Shown: in pieces, positions 1-9,262 of the stretch
Layout: every line of letters begins with the position of its first letter
Numbering within the stretch: the first letter of the stretch is position 1
Source of the DNA: a virus
DNA: 64,000 bases
Strand: one strand, 5' to 3'
IMG/VR virus record: IMGVR_UViG_3300009149_000025
Coordinates: 1-64,000 of that record
Translations under genes and position numbers: made by a program
Notes under the pieces: generated by a model
Database searches by the model: none
What the model saw: only the letters and a program-made list of their open reading frames with translations
Told to the model about the DNA's origin: nothing

Positions 1-959
1 CGGCAGGAACAAGTGGAACAGATGGTACAAGTGGTACAGATGGTGTAGATGGAACTTCAGGTACAGATGGTCAAGATGGAACTTCAGGCACAGATGGTCA
101 AGACGGATCGGGAACTTCAGAAACAGACGGCACATCAGGCACAGATGGTTCGGGAACTAGTGGAACAGATGGTACATCAGGAACTAGTGGAACAGACGGA
201 ACATCAGGAACAGATGGTACATCAGGGACTAGTGGAACAGATGGTACATCAGGGACTAGTGGAACAGATGGTACATCAGGGACTTCAGGAACAGACGGAA
301 CATCAGGAACAGACGGTACATCAGGAGTTGATGGTTCTAATTGGACAGATTGGTCGGTTTCGGCAAATTCATCAAATTCTTTTACATCTACAACAAATTT
401 AGCACCTGGGACACCAGTTAGATGGACAGATGGAACTGTAAAATATGGTATAGTAACATCATTGGGGTCAGATATTCACACAATAGCAGGTGTGTCTATA
501 TCATCACCAAGTAATTACGAATATGGTCCAGTTAATTCGGTGGTTGTTGAACATTTCCATGTTGATGGATCATTTGCTGATGCATTGACAACAGGTTCTA
601 CTGCTGGTGGATTATTATATGAAGATTTAAATATGTATAAACATTATAGATGGAGATATTCTAAGGCACTTTGTGTGATGATGGAAGTAGTCTGTTATAC
701 AGCAGACTCAACCTCAGTTCCAACAATTGATGCAGAAGTTAGTAGTGATAATTCTACATATAACGATATATTCAATACAGCTATAGATGTAGATAACACA
801 TCAAGAACAACATTAGTTACTGCAGATACAACTTATTATGATATTGATTATGATGATTATATAGATTTTAGTGTTACAGCTGGTGGAGCAGGTGATGCGA
901 AGGATATAGATATATCATTGGTATTTATAATAATTGGTGATGTGACTTTAAATATTTAA
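1..959 (+). CDS. Collagen-like tail fibre protein (C-terminal part, 5' end outside window)
   Basis: The reading frame is open from base 3 to the TAA at 957-959, so the start lies left of the window. The first ~110 codons are a collagen-like G-x-x series built from TSG, TDG and QDG triplets. A ~200-residue C-terminal domain follows from about base 340, rich in Ser, Thr, Asp and Tyr, ending in a hydrophobic strand (VFIIIGDVTLNI). Collagen-like stalks with a globular tip are common in phage tail fibres, so a host-contact role is inferred. The downstream LamG-like gene 15 nt away supports this. A 117-aa frame at 49-402 is an artefact of the repeat. Confidence 0.75.
   Translation, partial: AGTSGTDGTSGTDGVDGTSGTDGQDGTSGTDGQDGSGTSETDGTSGTDGSGTSGTDGTSGTSGTDGTSGTDGTSGTSGTDGTSGTSGTDGTSGTSGTDGTSGTDGTSGVDGSNWTDWSVSANSSNSFTSTTNLAPGTPVRWTDGTVKYGIVTSLGSDIHTIAGVSISSPSNYEYGPVNSVVVEHFHVDGSFADALTTGSTAGGLLYEDLNMYKHYRWRYSKALCVMMEVVCYTADSTSVPTIDAEVSSDNSTYNDIFNTAIDVDNTSRTTLVTADTTYYDIDYDDYIDFSVTAGGAGDAKDIDISLVFIIIGDVTLNI
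3..333 (+). repeat. Collagen-like G-x-x coding repeat
   Basis: Short DNA units such as ggaacagatggtacatca recur with small variation and encode GTSGTDG blocks. The repeat keeps the fibre frame throughout. It is a coding low-complexity repeat and not a CRISPR: there are no unique spacers. Confidence 0.85.
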
Positions 960-974
960 AATTAAAAATATAAA

Positions 975-1709
975 ATGATAACAAATAGAAATGGTTTTGG
1001 GAATGATTCACACTCCGTATTATATATAACTGGTGAAGAGGGATTGATAGGTGCTTACCCATCTAGTACTTTTACAGAATCATCTAAAAATGGATTGACG
1101 GGGGTTACTATTGATTATGTTGAACAATCAATAACCCCAACTCATGGTGATTTTGGTTCTAAAGTATTAAATTGGAATACAACAGAAAATGTTGAAAAGG
1201 GCGTAACAGCAACATCATCTGATTTTTTATTTGGTAAACAAGATTATTGTATAGATTTTTTTATTAGAGGTTCGGCTTGGGCTGCTGGTTCTACACATTT
1301 TATAACATCATTTGTGGATGCTAGTAACTATATGTCAATCGATGGTTACTTTAATTCTGGTGGATATATTCTATGGTATTGGCAAATAAAGGATGGTGGA
1401 ACAGATATTATAAATTTTATTAGACAGCAAAATGATGTTAGTCTCAATACTTGGTATCACGGTGCATTTGTTCGTAAAGTCACAGGAACTAGTAATGAAA
1501 GATATGATTTATATGGAAATGGGGTAATCATCACAGGTGTAACAAGAGAATCTGTTCACAATTACCAAATAGATGATACTATAAATATAGGTAAAGAATC
1601 AGCACTTGTATCAGGTAATATGAAAAATGTATATGTTGATAATTTTAGAGTTTCCAAAGGAAATAAAAGATGGGATAGGGGGTTTAATATACCCAAACGA
1701 TCATATTAA
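975..1709 (+). CDS. LamG/concanavalin-like fibre or adhesin protein
   Basis: The 244-aa product looks like a laminin-G/concanavalin jelly-roll domain. From residue ~90 it shows the usual run of strands: a CIDFFIRG strand, YMSIDGY, WYWQIKDGG, then NTWYHGAFVRK, RYDLYGNG and a terminal VYVDNFRVSKGNKRW strand. Such domains bind carbohydrate or form fibre tips in phages. It sits between the collagen-like fibre and the 1361-aa tail protein with gaps of about 15 nt, so it is probably co-transcribed with them. The fold is assigned by pattern only; no catalytic residues are apparent. Confidence 0.65.
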   Translation: MITNRNGFGNDSHSVLYITGEEGLIGAYPSSTFTESSKNGLTGVTIDYVEQSITPTHGDFGSKVLNWNTTENVEKGVTATSSDFLFGKQDYCIDFFIRGSAWAAGSTHFITSFVDASNYMSIDGYFNSGGYILWYWQIKDGGTDIINFIRQQNDVSLNTWYHGAFVRKVTGTSNERYDLYGNGVIITGVTRESVHNYQIDDTINIGKESALVSGNMKNVYVDNFRVSKGNKRWDRGFNIPKRSY

Positions 1710-1724
1710 AAAAAATAATAAAAA

Positions 1725-4700
1725 GTGGATAAATCAGATAAGTTGATGTTTTTTAATAAAGAGGGATACCCTTACAATTTCCAATATGATGAAATAAATC
1801 AAAGGTGGGATGGAAAATTATTATTTGACGAAAATAGTAGTGAAGTGTTTAAAACACTTGGTATGTATATTTTTGAAAAGGTATACCCTATTGACATATC
1901 ATTATATGTGGATTTTGAACCATCACAATTATTTAATTGGAGTGGTATGACATTTGCTGCAAAAACATATGAAGATCAATGGGTAACAAATATAGAAAAG
2001 GTAAATAATGATCCAAATTTTCATACTAAATGGATATATGGTACAGATTTTGATATTAGATTTAGACCTGGGACTATTGTAACATTTTCTGGATACACGA
2101 ATGAATTAGTTGGTTCATATTGGTCAGATTTTATTAATTATGCATATTTTAATGTTCTTGGGACAAAATCGAATGCAATATTAATTTCTACAATAACAGA
2201 TAATCAAACATTTGATGGTTTTGTATTTCAAACAGGTGCAACAATAACAAGTCATAATATAATAAAAGTTCCTGATTATGGTAATCAGTATTTAGTTGAT
2301 ATTAACAATTTAAATTACTATGATGGTAAGAAAATTAATGTGGTTAGTTCCATCAATAATGACGGAGTCTATACATATAAAGATTATAGTATTTTAAAAA
2401 ATAGAGTATTTGATTTTGAATTATCACCAGAAACAACAGGTACATTAGACATTGAATTAACACTATACACAGAAAGACCAAAATTATATTCAGGTCCAGT
2501 TGAAATAGAAATTTTGAGCATGGCTGAAAATGGTACAATAATTACATTTAAAAATGACATAAATAATGATATAGAATTTTTCAATACTGGACAGACAATG
2601 GTATTTGAAAGATTGGATGGTGGTGGTGTTTTTTCATCAAACCCAATATTTACAATAACTGGATATAAAGATAAAGAGTTAATTATAGAAGATAATATAG
2701 AATTTGTTGAAGAATATGATAGATATTTTATTGAAATACCAAGTTTATCTGGATTGACTGGATTGACATATATTAACCAAATATATTTAGAAGCCGACCC
2801 AATAATTACAGGTACTACTGGTTCAACAATACATAATGGTAGATTATTTGATGTTATATCTGTAAATTTATTATATCCAGGGGATTCGACTAAATCTGGT
2901 GTAAGAATTGAAGTGGATCAATATGTATCGGATGAAGTTTTGAATAATTATAAAATATATAAGAAATTTAAAAGATCTCAAATACAAGTGATTTATGCAC
3001 AAGTGTCTTATGCGTCAACAACATATAGTGGTGATGCTATTTGTTATACCACTAGTAACGTTATAAATTTATATCAAGATATTTTATTTTCTGGTGATAC
3101 AAGTTATTATTATGAAAATACGGTAGATGCATTAAACATAAGATATGAAACATACCTTAGAAGTTATGGTGTACAATTATATCACTATAATTATGATGGG
3201 AGTAATTATTTAATGATAGAAGGTATTCATGATTATAATTATAATCCATATTTTGATGTGACAGCATCGATAGATGGGACACCTTTAACAATAGGAAATA
3301 ATTTTACATTTACAACTGGATTTACAAATTCTGATGTTTATTATTTTGAATTAGAAGAACAATTGGTATATGAAAAAATAAATTTATATGAAACTAATAA
3401 GTTAAATAGAAATTTCAATTCTGAAATTTTATTAGATTTAAATAATGATTTAATAGATTATGGATTTAAAGTCATATTAAATAGTACTGAATATTTTATA
3501 AATTATGCAAGTACAAGTGGAACAACATCGTATACAAATGAAACAATTAATGATTTTATATTAAAATATGAAGACGTTTTTGATAGACAAGGGTTCAGTA
3601 TTTATAGTGGATATACTGATGGTTATACTTTACATATAGATGGTAAATATCCTAATGTTGGTGTTGTTGATATTGATGTTTTTGTAAATATATATTCAAC
3701 ATATTCGTTAACAACTAGTTTTAATGATGGTGTGGTATTATCAAGCAATCAATTAAAATCTACACCAATTCCAAGTACAAGTACTAGTGTGGATTTTTAT
3801 GATATGGAATTATCTACAGGAATGATAATATCTATTAATGGTAGTAAAAATTCTCTAAATAATAGAGAATATAATATAATTAGAGTAGATAGTGATACGA
3901 TACAATTATCATATCAAGGTTCATTTTTCTATGAATATAATGTTGTTGCAAATGTAACAACAAGAGAATTTTTAAGAAAACCAAGAAGTTACTATAATAA
4001 AATAGTAGATTATAAATTTTCATGGGAACCAGCACAACAAGGTGAAATATCTAAAGATATTTTCTTTTATGATTATTCTGGTGAACAGTTAACACCATAT
4101 AATGATATATCTGGATTGACATATACAGGTGTAAAACCATTGTATGATGAAAATAGTTCTACTAAAGTTTTCTTAAATGATAAACCAAATAAATTTGATT
4201 ATGGAGTAAATAACCCATCAGTTCAACAGACAATATTTGAATCAATCACACATAGATTAGATAATTTGAATGATAGTGATACATATGATTATGTTCCTGT
4301 TCCAATGGAAATATTTATTGGGTTTAATTCGCCATATGAAGGTGTATCAACAAATGAACTAAAATTAGAAAAAATAGAATATTGTGTATTTTCTGGAACA
4401 ACACAAGAAAGTGGAACAACACAATTTCAACAACAATTTATAATAACTGGAAATACAATATCTTATATTACAAATGATTATTTATTTGATATAACAGATT
4501 ATGGGTTTGAAGTAGATCAACTAATTACTGTAGATTTAATAGACACTAGTCTAACTGGTCAAACAGTTTATGAAGATTATACAACATATAGAATTAAAGA
4601 CATTACCCCTAAAAATATTTTTATTGATAGAAATTACTCTGATGATTTAGTTGCATTCGATACAGTAGATATGTTTAATCTAAGTGGTAAAACATTTACA

Positions 4701-5810
4701 TTTAAAATAGAAGTACAACCAAAAGAATTATTAAGATGTAAAGTATATGGTCAAACTGAAATTGAAGACGAAAGAATCGATATTAATCTTAGAAATTTAG
4801 GTATAGATATATTTAAAGAAGCTGAATTTATATTTAAAGAATCTGATATACAAGAACATTCTGTGGATTATTCTAGATTAAATAGAAAAAGAAAAGAAAT
4901 GTTATCTATGTATACTGAAATTTTTAATTATGTTGGTTCATATAAAGCTCTTATACATTCAATTGATTATTTTGGTTATAATGATTTAAAATTATATGAA
5001 TATTATAGAAATATAAAAGCAGATTCTCCATTGTATGGTAAATTACAGAAATTGCTAATACCTGATATATTTGATAATAGTGTAGATGGTTGGAATACAA
5101 GTGATTACATACAAAATAAATATGACAAAGGATATTATAAAAAGACAAATTTATTTAATCTAACATATAGGATAACAGATATTTACGGTAACTATAGTTT
5201 ACAATATTCTTTAGATGAAGTACAAACTAAATTGATGTCTTTGGTTAAATGGTTAAGAAAGAATGTTATACCATTATCATCTAATATAAGAGATATAACT
5301 GGTGTATCCGATGCTAACCACACAATAACATTAAGACATGATTCATCAATATGGTCAACAAAATCCGTAATGGATCAAGAGGTTGTTGGTGTTAATTTTT
5401 ATTATACTGCAACAAGAATCAATGATGGTAATTATTTATTTACTACTAGTTTTTATGTGACAAGTGGTAGCACTGAACCTGATTATTATACTGTAAGAAT
5501 AAAAACATTTAGCATAAATACTGAAAACAATGAATTGATACCTCAACAGAATATTTTACTAAATAAAACTGATTATGATTCATATTCATTTAATATTAAT
5601 TTTGATGTTGATCCATATATATCGATAGAAGTATCGACTTTTAATGGGTATGGTGTTGGGTATTCTAATTCTAAAATGTTTAAATATGATGAAAGTAGAA
5701 ATTATTATTTAGTAAATTCAAATTTTACTGATTTAACAGAATCTTATGTACACACTGAAGATGGTTATTATATCATTGATAATGGAAGATACTATATTAT
5801 AAAATATTAA
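1725..5810 (+). CDS. Large tail/baseplate structural protein
   Basis: A 1361-aa protein rich in beta strands, Tyr, Asn and Asp. It begins with FFNKEGYPYNF and LLFDENSSEVFKT, and its composition and strand spacing resemble the other very large tail protein at 51608. Position next to fibre genes and size suggest a baseplate-associated or tail-sheath-proximal component; the exact role is not recognised. The start used is GTG at 1725; an ATG at 1746 (before FFNKEG) is an equally good alternative. Residues ~1060-1100 hold a helical segment (RLNRKRKEMLSMYTEIFNY) within an otherwise strand-rich chain. Confidence 0.65.
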   Translation: MDKSDKLMFFNKEGYPYNFQYDEINQRWDGKLLFDENSSEVFKTLGMYIFEKVYPIDISLYVDFEPSQLFNWSGMTFAAKTYEDQWVTNIEKVNNDPNFHTKWIYGTDFDIRFRPGTIVTFSGYTNELVGSYWSDFINYAYFNVLGTKSNAILISTITDNQTFDGFVFQTGATITSHNIIKVPDYGNQYLVDINNLNYYDGKKINVVSSINNDGVYTYKDYSILKNRVFDFELSPETTGTLDIELTLYTERPKLYSGPVEIEILSMAENGTIITFKNDINNDIEFFNTGQTMVFERLDGGGVFSSNPIFTITGYKDKELIIEDNIEFVEEYDRYFIEIPSLSGLTGLTYINQIYLEADPIITGTTGSTIHNGRLFDVISVNLLYPGDSTKSGVRIEVDQYVSDEVLNNYKIYKKFKRSQIQVIYAQVSYASTTYSGDAICYTTSNVINLYQDILFSGDTSYYYENTVDALNIRYETYLRSYGVQLYHYNYDGSNYLMIEGIHDYNYNPYFDVTASIDGTPLTIGNNFTFTTGFTNSDVYYFELEEQLVYEKINLYETNKLNRNFNSEILLDLNNDLIDYGFKVILNSTEYFINYASTSGTTSYTNETINDFILKYEDVFDRQGFSIYSGYTDGYTLHIDGKYPNVGVVDIDVFVNIYSTYSLTTSFNDGVVLSSNQLKSTPIPSTSTSVDFYDMELSTGMIISINGSKNSLNNREYNIIRVDSDTIQLSYQGSFFYEYNVVANVTTREFLRKPRSYYNKIVDYKFSWEPAQQGEISKDIFFYDYSGEQLTPYNDISGLTYTGVKPLYDENSSTKVFLNDKPNKFDYGVNNPSVQQTIFESITHRLDNLNDSDTYDYVPVPMEIFIGFNSPYEGVSTNELKLEKIEYCVFSGTTQESGTTQFQQQFIITGNTISYITNDYLFDITDYGFEVDQLITVDLIDTSLTGQTVYEDYTTYRIKDITPKNIFIDRNYSDDLVAFDTVDMFNLSGKTFTFKIEVQPKELLRCKVYGQTEIEDERIDINLRNLGIDIFKEAEFIFKESDIQEHSVDYSRLNRKRKEMLSMYTEIFNYVGSYKALIHSIDYFGYNDLKLYEYYRNIKADSPLYGKLQKLLIPDIFDNSVDGWNTSDYIQNKYDKGYYKKTNLFNLTYRITDIYGNYSLQYSLDEVQTKLMSLVKWLRKNVIPLSSNIRDITGVSDANHTITLRHDSSIWSTKSVMDQEVVGVNFYYTATRINDGNYLFTTSFYVTSGSTEPDYYTVRIKTFSINTENNELIPQQNILLNKTDYDSYSFNINFDVDPYISIEVSTFNGYGVGYSNSKMFKYDESRNYYLVNSNFTDLTESYVHTEDGYYIIDNGRYYIIKY

Positions 5811-5819
5811 TAAAACGAA

Positions 5820-6137
5820 ATGGAAAAAGACATATTAATGGACGGCATAATTTTATATACTAAAGATGATGAATTAAAATGGGAAGTATATAACGAAAAA
5901 GATTTGATTAGTGAATATAAAACAAAAACGATGATTTCTAACTCTAAAGAACTTCAAATTAGGTTTTACTGTAATTATAAAGACATGAAAAAATCAGCTA
6001 TTGAAGTAAATATACAATCTGAACCAAATAGGATTACAACATACGCATATATGTTATCTACTGATTTTCATACAGGTAATAGATTTAAAGAATTATCAGA
6101 TTTAATTAACAATAAGTTGAAAAGAGTGATATCTTAA
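5820..6137 (+). CDS. Conserved-looking small phage protein, unknown
   Basis: 105 aa, ATG 9 nt after the stop of the large tail protein, so part of the same transcript. The sequence alternates short strands and a C-terminal helix (FKELSDLINNKLKRV). No known motif was recognised. Its position suggests an accessory tail or chaperone role, but that is only inference. Confidence 0.5.
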   Translation: MEKDILMDGIILYTKDDELKWEVYNEKDLISEYKTKTMISNSKELQIRFYCNYKDMKKSAIEVNIQSEPNRITTYAYMLSTDFHTGNRFKELSDLINNKLKRVIS

Positions 6138-6201
6138 TTTTTTTATAAACATTTTTGATTTATTAATAATTTTTATTATTTTTATTCAAAATAGAATAAA
6201 T

Positions 6202-6705
6202 ATGAAAAAGATTTTTATAGGACAAACAGATCAAAGGTTAAAATTTTTAGATTTAAAATTTTCATTTAAAATTTATAAAGTAGATAGAAATAGTAAAAAT
6301 ATTATACAAAAAATATCCAAAGGTATAAAAGACGATACATTTTTAGTATCTGAAGGATTACTTGGTTATTACACATACTTTGCAGCAGGATTGATGGATA
6401 ATTGTAAAATTTCCATAGTTATTAACCCAATTTTCTTTACTAAGAAAGGATTAATGGTAACTCCATCATATGATATTATCAGTGATAATATTAGTAAAAA
6501 TTTAGTTGTATTACATAAAGATTTACCTTACTTAAAGGAAACTATTAAATTATTAGAATCTAATGGTAATAAGTATGAAATTGTGGAAAATACTTCTAAT
6601 GGTGATATATCTGGTATAATTGAAAAATTTACAAATCCAGATACAAAAACTAAACCTTCTTCAAGTTCAGGTAAAAAAATATGGGGATTAGGTATAGATT
6701 GGTAA
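6202..6705 (+). CDS. Unknown protein, weak resemblance to YqiA-type alpha/beta hydrolases
   Basis: 167 aa. Residues ~52-80 (LLGYYTYFAAGLMDNC followed by ISIVINPIFF) resemble the strand-elbow-helix and N-P strand of the UPF0227/YqiA esterase family, but a canonical G-x-S-x-G nucleophile elbow is not clear, so activity is doubtful. The tail is a Ser/Lys linker ending KIWGLGIDW. The end meets the minus-strand gene at 6707 almost without a gap. The family assignment is tentative; the ORF itself is well supported by codon use and frame. Confidence 0.4.
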   Translation: MKKIFIGQTDQRLKFLDLKFSFKIYKVDRNSKNIIQKISKGIKDDTFLVSEGLLGYYTYFAAGLMDNCKISIVINPIFFTKKGLMVTPSYDIISDNISKNLVVLHKDLPYLKETIKLLESNGNKYEIVENTSNGDISGIIEKFTNPDTKTKPSSSSGKKIWGLGIDW

Positions 6706-6706
6706 A

Positions 6707-6964
6707 TTAACTTCTGTTTAAAAATCTTTCTATATTTTGACAAAGTGGAGATTTTCCAGATATTCTTTCGTTAGTATCTTGACAATTAAATCCTACACCT
6801 TGATAGTATCTTAGTACTATATTTTCATTTATTTTAAATCCAGAATTAGATAATAAGAACTCTAGTGATTCTTCATCATAATTTTCATTCATATAAATAA
6901 TGTTTTTACTAACATTTTTATCTAAATTTCTATCAACTAATTTTTGTAATTTATCTTTTATCAT
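6707..6964 (-). CDS. Small unknown protein
   Basis: 85 aa, starting inside the end of the upstream minus-strand gene (14-nt overlap), which indicates a two-gene operon read leftwards. It contains two Cys (FNCQDTNE and PLCQNIE) but no full zinc motif. Its function is not recognised. Confidence 0.5.
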   Translation of the reverse strand: MIKDKLQKLVDRNLDKNVSKNIIYMNENYDEESLEFLLSNSGFKINENIVLRYYQGVGFNCQDTNERISGKSPLCQNIERFLNRS

Positions 6965-7286
6965 TTGGTCCTACTTTTTTTATAAATATTCCACTTTCAG
7001 ATAACCATTGAAACTCATAGAATATACCTTCTACAACATCGTGAGCATCCGTATCTTCTATTATCTTAGTATCAACATTAATTAATAATTCATAATTTTC
7101 TTTATCAATTTCATTAATATCTATTAATGTTATAGTATCTGTCCAATTCAATTCGTTTTTAATAGCATCTTTGATATTACTCTGTCCAGATACTTCTAAT
7201 AAATAATCTTTATTTATTTTACACTTAACTGTGAATTTCATATTATTTATATTTTCATTTAGATAATTTTTATATTTCTGTAACAT
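6951..7286 (-). CDS. Small protein with possible N-terminal leader, unknown
   Basis: 111 aa. The N-terminus MLQKYKNYLNENINN resembles the short K-x-Y-x-x-Y-L-N-E leader seen on many proteins in this window. An internal ATG (MKFTVKCK) is an alternative start that would remove that leader. The body is an alternating strand pattern (TITLIDINEIDKENY). The function is unknown. Confidence 0.5.
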   Translation of the reverse strand: MLQKYKNYLNENINNMKFTVKCKINKDYLLEVSGQSNIKDAIKNELNWTDTITLIDINEIDKENYELLINVDTKIIEDTDAHDVVEGIFYEFQWLSESGIFIKKVGPNDKR

Positions 7287-7352
7287 TTGGTAGAATCATT
7301 TTTTATTTATATATTAAATATTATATATAGAATAAATTATAATGTTTTAAAA

Positions 7353-7565
7353 ATGGTAGATATTATAGAAGTACCATCAGGTGAAATAATAGAAGTGACT
7401 GAAAGACAGTTAAAAGGATTGATACATCAAGGGTTAGTAACGTATGCTAAAAGTTACAATAATTCTGAAATAAATGGGTATGTCTTTTATTTGCCATATA
7501 AACAAGACATTTTTAATTATATCGATAGAACAGGTATAGATAATTTTCAAAATTTTTTAAGATAA
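7353..7565 (+). CDS. Small protein, tandem paralogue of the next gene
   Basis: 70 aa from the ATG at 7353; an upstream in-frame ATG at 7287 adds an unlikely hydrophobic extension. Residues DIIEVPSGEIIEVTERQL align with DIVGLPSGQVISVTTGQL of the next gene, so the two are tandem paralogues. No function was recognised. Confidence 0.55.
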   Translation: MVDIIEVPSGEIIEVTERQLKGLIHQGLVTYAKSYNNSEINGYVFYLPYKQDIFNYIDRTGIDNFQNFLR

Positions 7566-7566
7566 G

Positions 7567-7818
7567 ATGGATAGAAATGACATTGTAGGATTACCATCAG
7601 GACAAGTGATAAGTGTCACTACAGGACAGTTAAACTATCTTAAAGGTTTATATTTAGTCTATTCCGTCCCCAAATATAATGGTAAAGATTTAGGTTATGA
7701 TTGCTTCTCAGATACACAATTTCAAGATGTTAAAGCTAAAGCTTTAGAACAAATACTAGATGAGATAACAAACGATGACGATGGTGATGATGGGGAGTAT
7801 GGTGAAATATATTATTAA
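7567..7818 (+). CDS. Small protein, tandem paralogue of the preceding gene
   Basis: 83 aa, starting 1 nt after the preceding stop. It shares the V-P-S-G-x-x-I-x-V-T core and a following G-Y-x-C/V-F segment with its neighbour, but adds an acidic C-terminal tail (NDDDGDDGEYGE). The unit looks like a local duplication followed by divergence. Confidence 0.55.
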   Translation: MDRNDIVGLPSGQVISVTTGQLNYLKGLYLVYSVPKYNGKDLGYDCFSDTQFQDVKAKALEQILDEITNDDDGDDGEYGEIYY

Positions 7819-7955
7819 CAATTTTAAATCTGTGACGACCAACATTATATAACCGATCATACAAGATCATGATATATATAAATATATTATAATATTATTA
7901 AATCCTGTTATACCCTAATTTTTAACTATATACTAGGTAAAATAACAAATTTGAT

Positions 7956-8636
7956 ATGGTATATGTTGGTATAGATATTTCGGTTAATTCGACTGCAGTT
8001 TCAATTTTTGATGGTGAATATAATTTTTATAATTATACAACAAAGAAATCCAATTACACTTGGATAAAAAAAACAATAGATATAATCAATTTTAGATTTT
8101 TCCATTTTGGTTATAAAGATATTGTTGAATTCTCAGATAAATTATTATCGAAAGTAAAAGATTACGATAGTTATTCAGATTTAATTATTAATGATATAAA
8201 AAGTCATGGATGTATTCCATGTGGTGATAAATTTGTAATAGGTATTGAAGGATATAACTATGGTCTGAAGACAACAGATTCTATTATAGATCTTGCTGAA
8301 TTAAGTAGTATTATAAAAATGAAATTGGTAAAGAACTTTCCTGACTCTCAAATTATTATAATGCCACCAAAGACTGTAAAGATAAAATCCTGTAAGATGG
8401 TATATAAGGTGATTGATGGTAAAAAGGTTGTTAGAAATGATAAAGGTGTTGCTGGTGGTAGTTTTGATAAGCATGATATGATGGTAGCTCTTTTGGATAG
8501 TAAAATGGAAAATAAATTAATAGAATTTTTAAAAGAAAATCAGGAAATTTTATTAAATATGAAAAATATCCCTAAGCCGTGGGACGATATAACTGATTCT
8601 CTATTCATTATGGAAATTGTTAAAAATGAAATTTAA
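7956..8636 (+). CDS. RuvC-like Holliday junction resolvase
   Basis: 226 aa with an RNase H-like/RuvC pattern. GIDISVNSTAV at residues 5-15 carries the first catalytic Asp, VIGIEGYNYG near residue 94 supplies the Glu, and SFDKHDMM plus WDDITDSLFI near the C-terminus supply the last acidic residues. A PPKTVK segment sits between them, as in phage RuvC-type resolvases. It would resolve branched DNA before packaging. A 138-nt non-coding leader precedes it; its 3' end overlaps the convergent nuclease fragment by 36 nt. Confidence 0.75.
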   Translation: MVYVGIDISVNSTAVSIFDGEYNFYNYTTKKSNYTWIKKTIDIINFRFFHFGYKDIVEFSDKLLSKVKDYDSYSDLIINDIKSHGCIPCGDKFVIGIEGYNYGLKTTDSIIDLAELSSIIKMKLVKNFPDSQIIIMPPKTVKIKSCKMVYKVIDGKKVVRNDKGVAGGSFDKHDMMVALLDSKMENKLIEFLKENQEILLNMKNIPKPWDDITDSLFIMEIVKNEI

Positions 8637-8825
8637 CTTTTCATTTATTTTTTCGTTGTATTTAATTCTAAATAATTTTATATTATGTTTTTTACAATAA
8701 TTATTTTTAATTTTATCATTTATTTTAGTATTCTTTAAATTATCATCACCACCAAAATAATCTATAGATTCAAAATGTTGAATTCCATCATATTCTATAC
8801 AATAATTAGTTGTTAATTTTTTCAT
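8601..8825 (-). pseudogene. Truncated Vsr/EDxHD-like homing endonuclease remnant
   Basis: 74 aa that match only the C-terminal part of the full-length nuclease at 15556-16455: CIEYDG-QHF, then DKIKNNYCKKHNIKLFRIKY in the same order. The upstream part of that nuclease, including the repeated binding modules and the FDFYLP strand bearing the first catalytic Asp, is missing. Its ATG overlaps the stop of the upstream RHH gene as ATGA, so it is still translationally coupled. It is most simply a decayed homing nuclease, but it could be a retained small protein. Confidence 0.65.
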
Positions 8826-8983
8826 ATAAACATATCTTTTTCTATTAGATTATTATCTTTCATATCTTTATATATTAAATATTCTACATATTTTGATTTA
8901 TTTTCAAAATTTTCAGACAAGAATTCTATGAGTTCTGGAATCAGAGTTATTGTTACTTTTTGTTTTGTTATTTTCTTTTTCAT
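8822..8983 (-). CDS. Ribbon-helix-helix protein, homing-nuclease-coupled type
   Basis: 53 aa, MKKKITKQKVTITLIPELIE followed by ENKSKYVEYLIYKDM. The short N-terminal strand, a helix, and an S-K-Y-V-E-Y-L-I helix fit Arc/MetJ/CopG-type RHH DNA-binding proteins. The closest relative in the window is the RHH at 62843: both have N-K/R-S-K-Y-x-E-Y-L-I-Y and L-I-E-K near the end. It is divergent from another RHH gene at 9082 and overlaps the nuclease remnant downstream by ATGA. Autoregulation of the locus is an inference. Confidence 0.75.
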   Translation of the reverse strand: MKKKITKQKVTITLIPELIEFLSENFENKSKYVEYLIYKDMKDNNLIEKDMFI

Positions 8984-9000
8984 TTTGTTTTCTTTTTATT

Positions 9001-9014
9001 AGTATATATAAAAT
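9001..9014 (-). promoter_or_regulatory. Phage-type promoter candidate for the minus RHH gene
   Basis: Read on the minus strand this is ATTTTATATATACT, a match to the recurrent T-rich TATATATA element, 18 nt upstream of the RHH start at 8983. It lies in the 98-nt divergent region between the two RHH genes. Confidence 0.5.
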
Positions 9015-9049
9015 AAAATATATCATATTTTTCCATTTTAGAACATGAT

Positions 9050-9063
9050 TTATAAATATATAA
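9050..9063 (+). promoter_or_regulatory. Phage-type promoter candidate for the plus RHH gene
   Basis: TTTATAAATATATAAG-type sequence about 19 nt upstream of the ATG at 9082. Together with the minus-strand element at 9001 it makes the region a divergent promoter. Confidence 0.45.
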
Positions 9064-9081
9064 GAATAAATTAGATAGAAT

Positions 9082-9258
9082 ATGATAGGAAGGCCTAAGA
9101 TTAAAAATAAGAAAAAGAATTTATCATTATCATTAAATATTGAATTAGTAAAGATATTAGATAAATATTTAGAAGATAAAGATATTAATAAATCTAAATA
9201 TGTAGAATACCTTATTAAAAAGGATATGAATAAATCAAATAAAGAATTTAATATATAG
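9082..9258 (+). CDS. Ribbon-helix-helix protein (RPK type)
   Basis: 58 aa from ATG 9082 to TAG 9256-9258. It starts MIGRPKIKNKKKNLSLSLN, then has a helix and INKSKYVEYLIKKDM. The G/A-R-P-K basic arm, the beta strand and the K-S-x-Y-x-E-x-L-I-K-K-D-M helix are shared with the RHH at 62554-62763, which also sits divergent from a nuclease-coupled RHH. It is therefore one half of a duplicated divergent RHH pair. It uses a UAG stop, showing that UAG terminates in this genome. The gap to the next gene is 4 nt. Confidence 0.75.
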   Translation: MIGRPKIKNKKKNLSLSLNIELVKILDKYLEDKDINKSKYVEYLIKKDMNKSNKEFNI

Positions 9259-9262
9259 ATAT

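Noticed and set aside
3-333. Possible CRISPR-like repeat array
   Set aside because: Units are short, degenerate coding repeats without unique spacers.
49-402. 117-aa frame rich in M, Q, V and E in the collagen-like region
   Set aside because: It is a shifted frame of the G-x-x repeat; the fibre frame starting at base 3 is open through to 959 and gives a sensible protein.
7819-7955. tRNA or other structured RNA between the 7567 gene and the RuvC-like gene
   Set aside because: No cloverleaf arms or T-loop-like sequence could be drawn; only A/T-rich leader with a possible CATGATC-type short palindrome.
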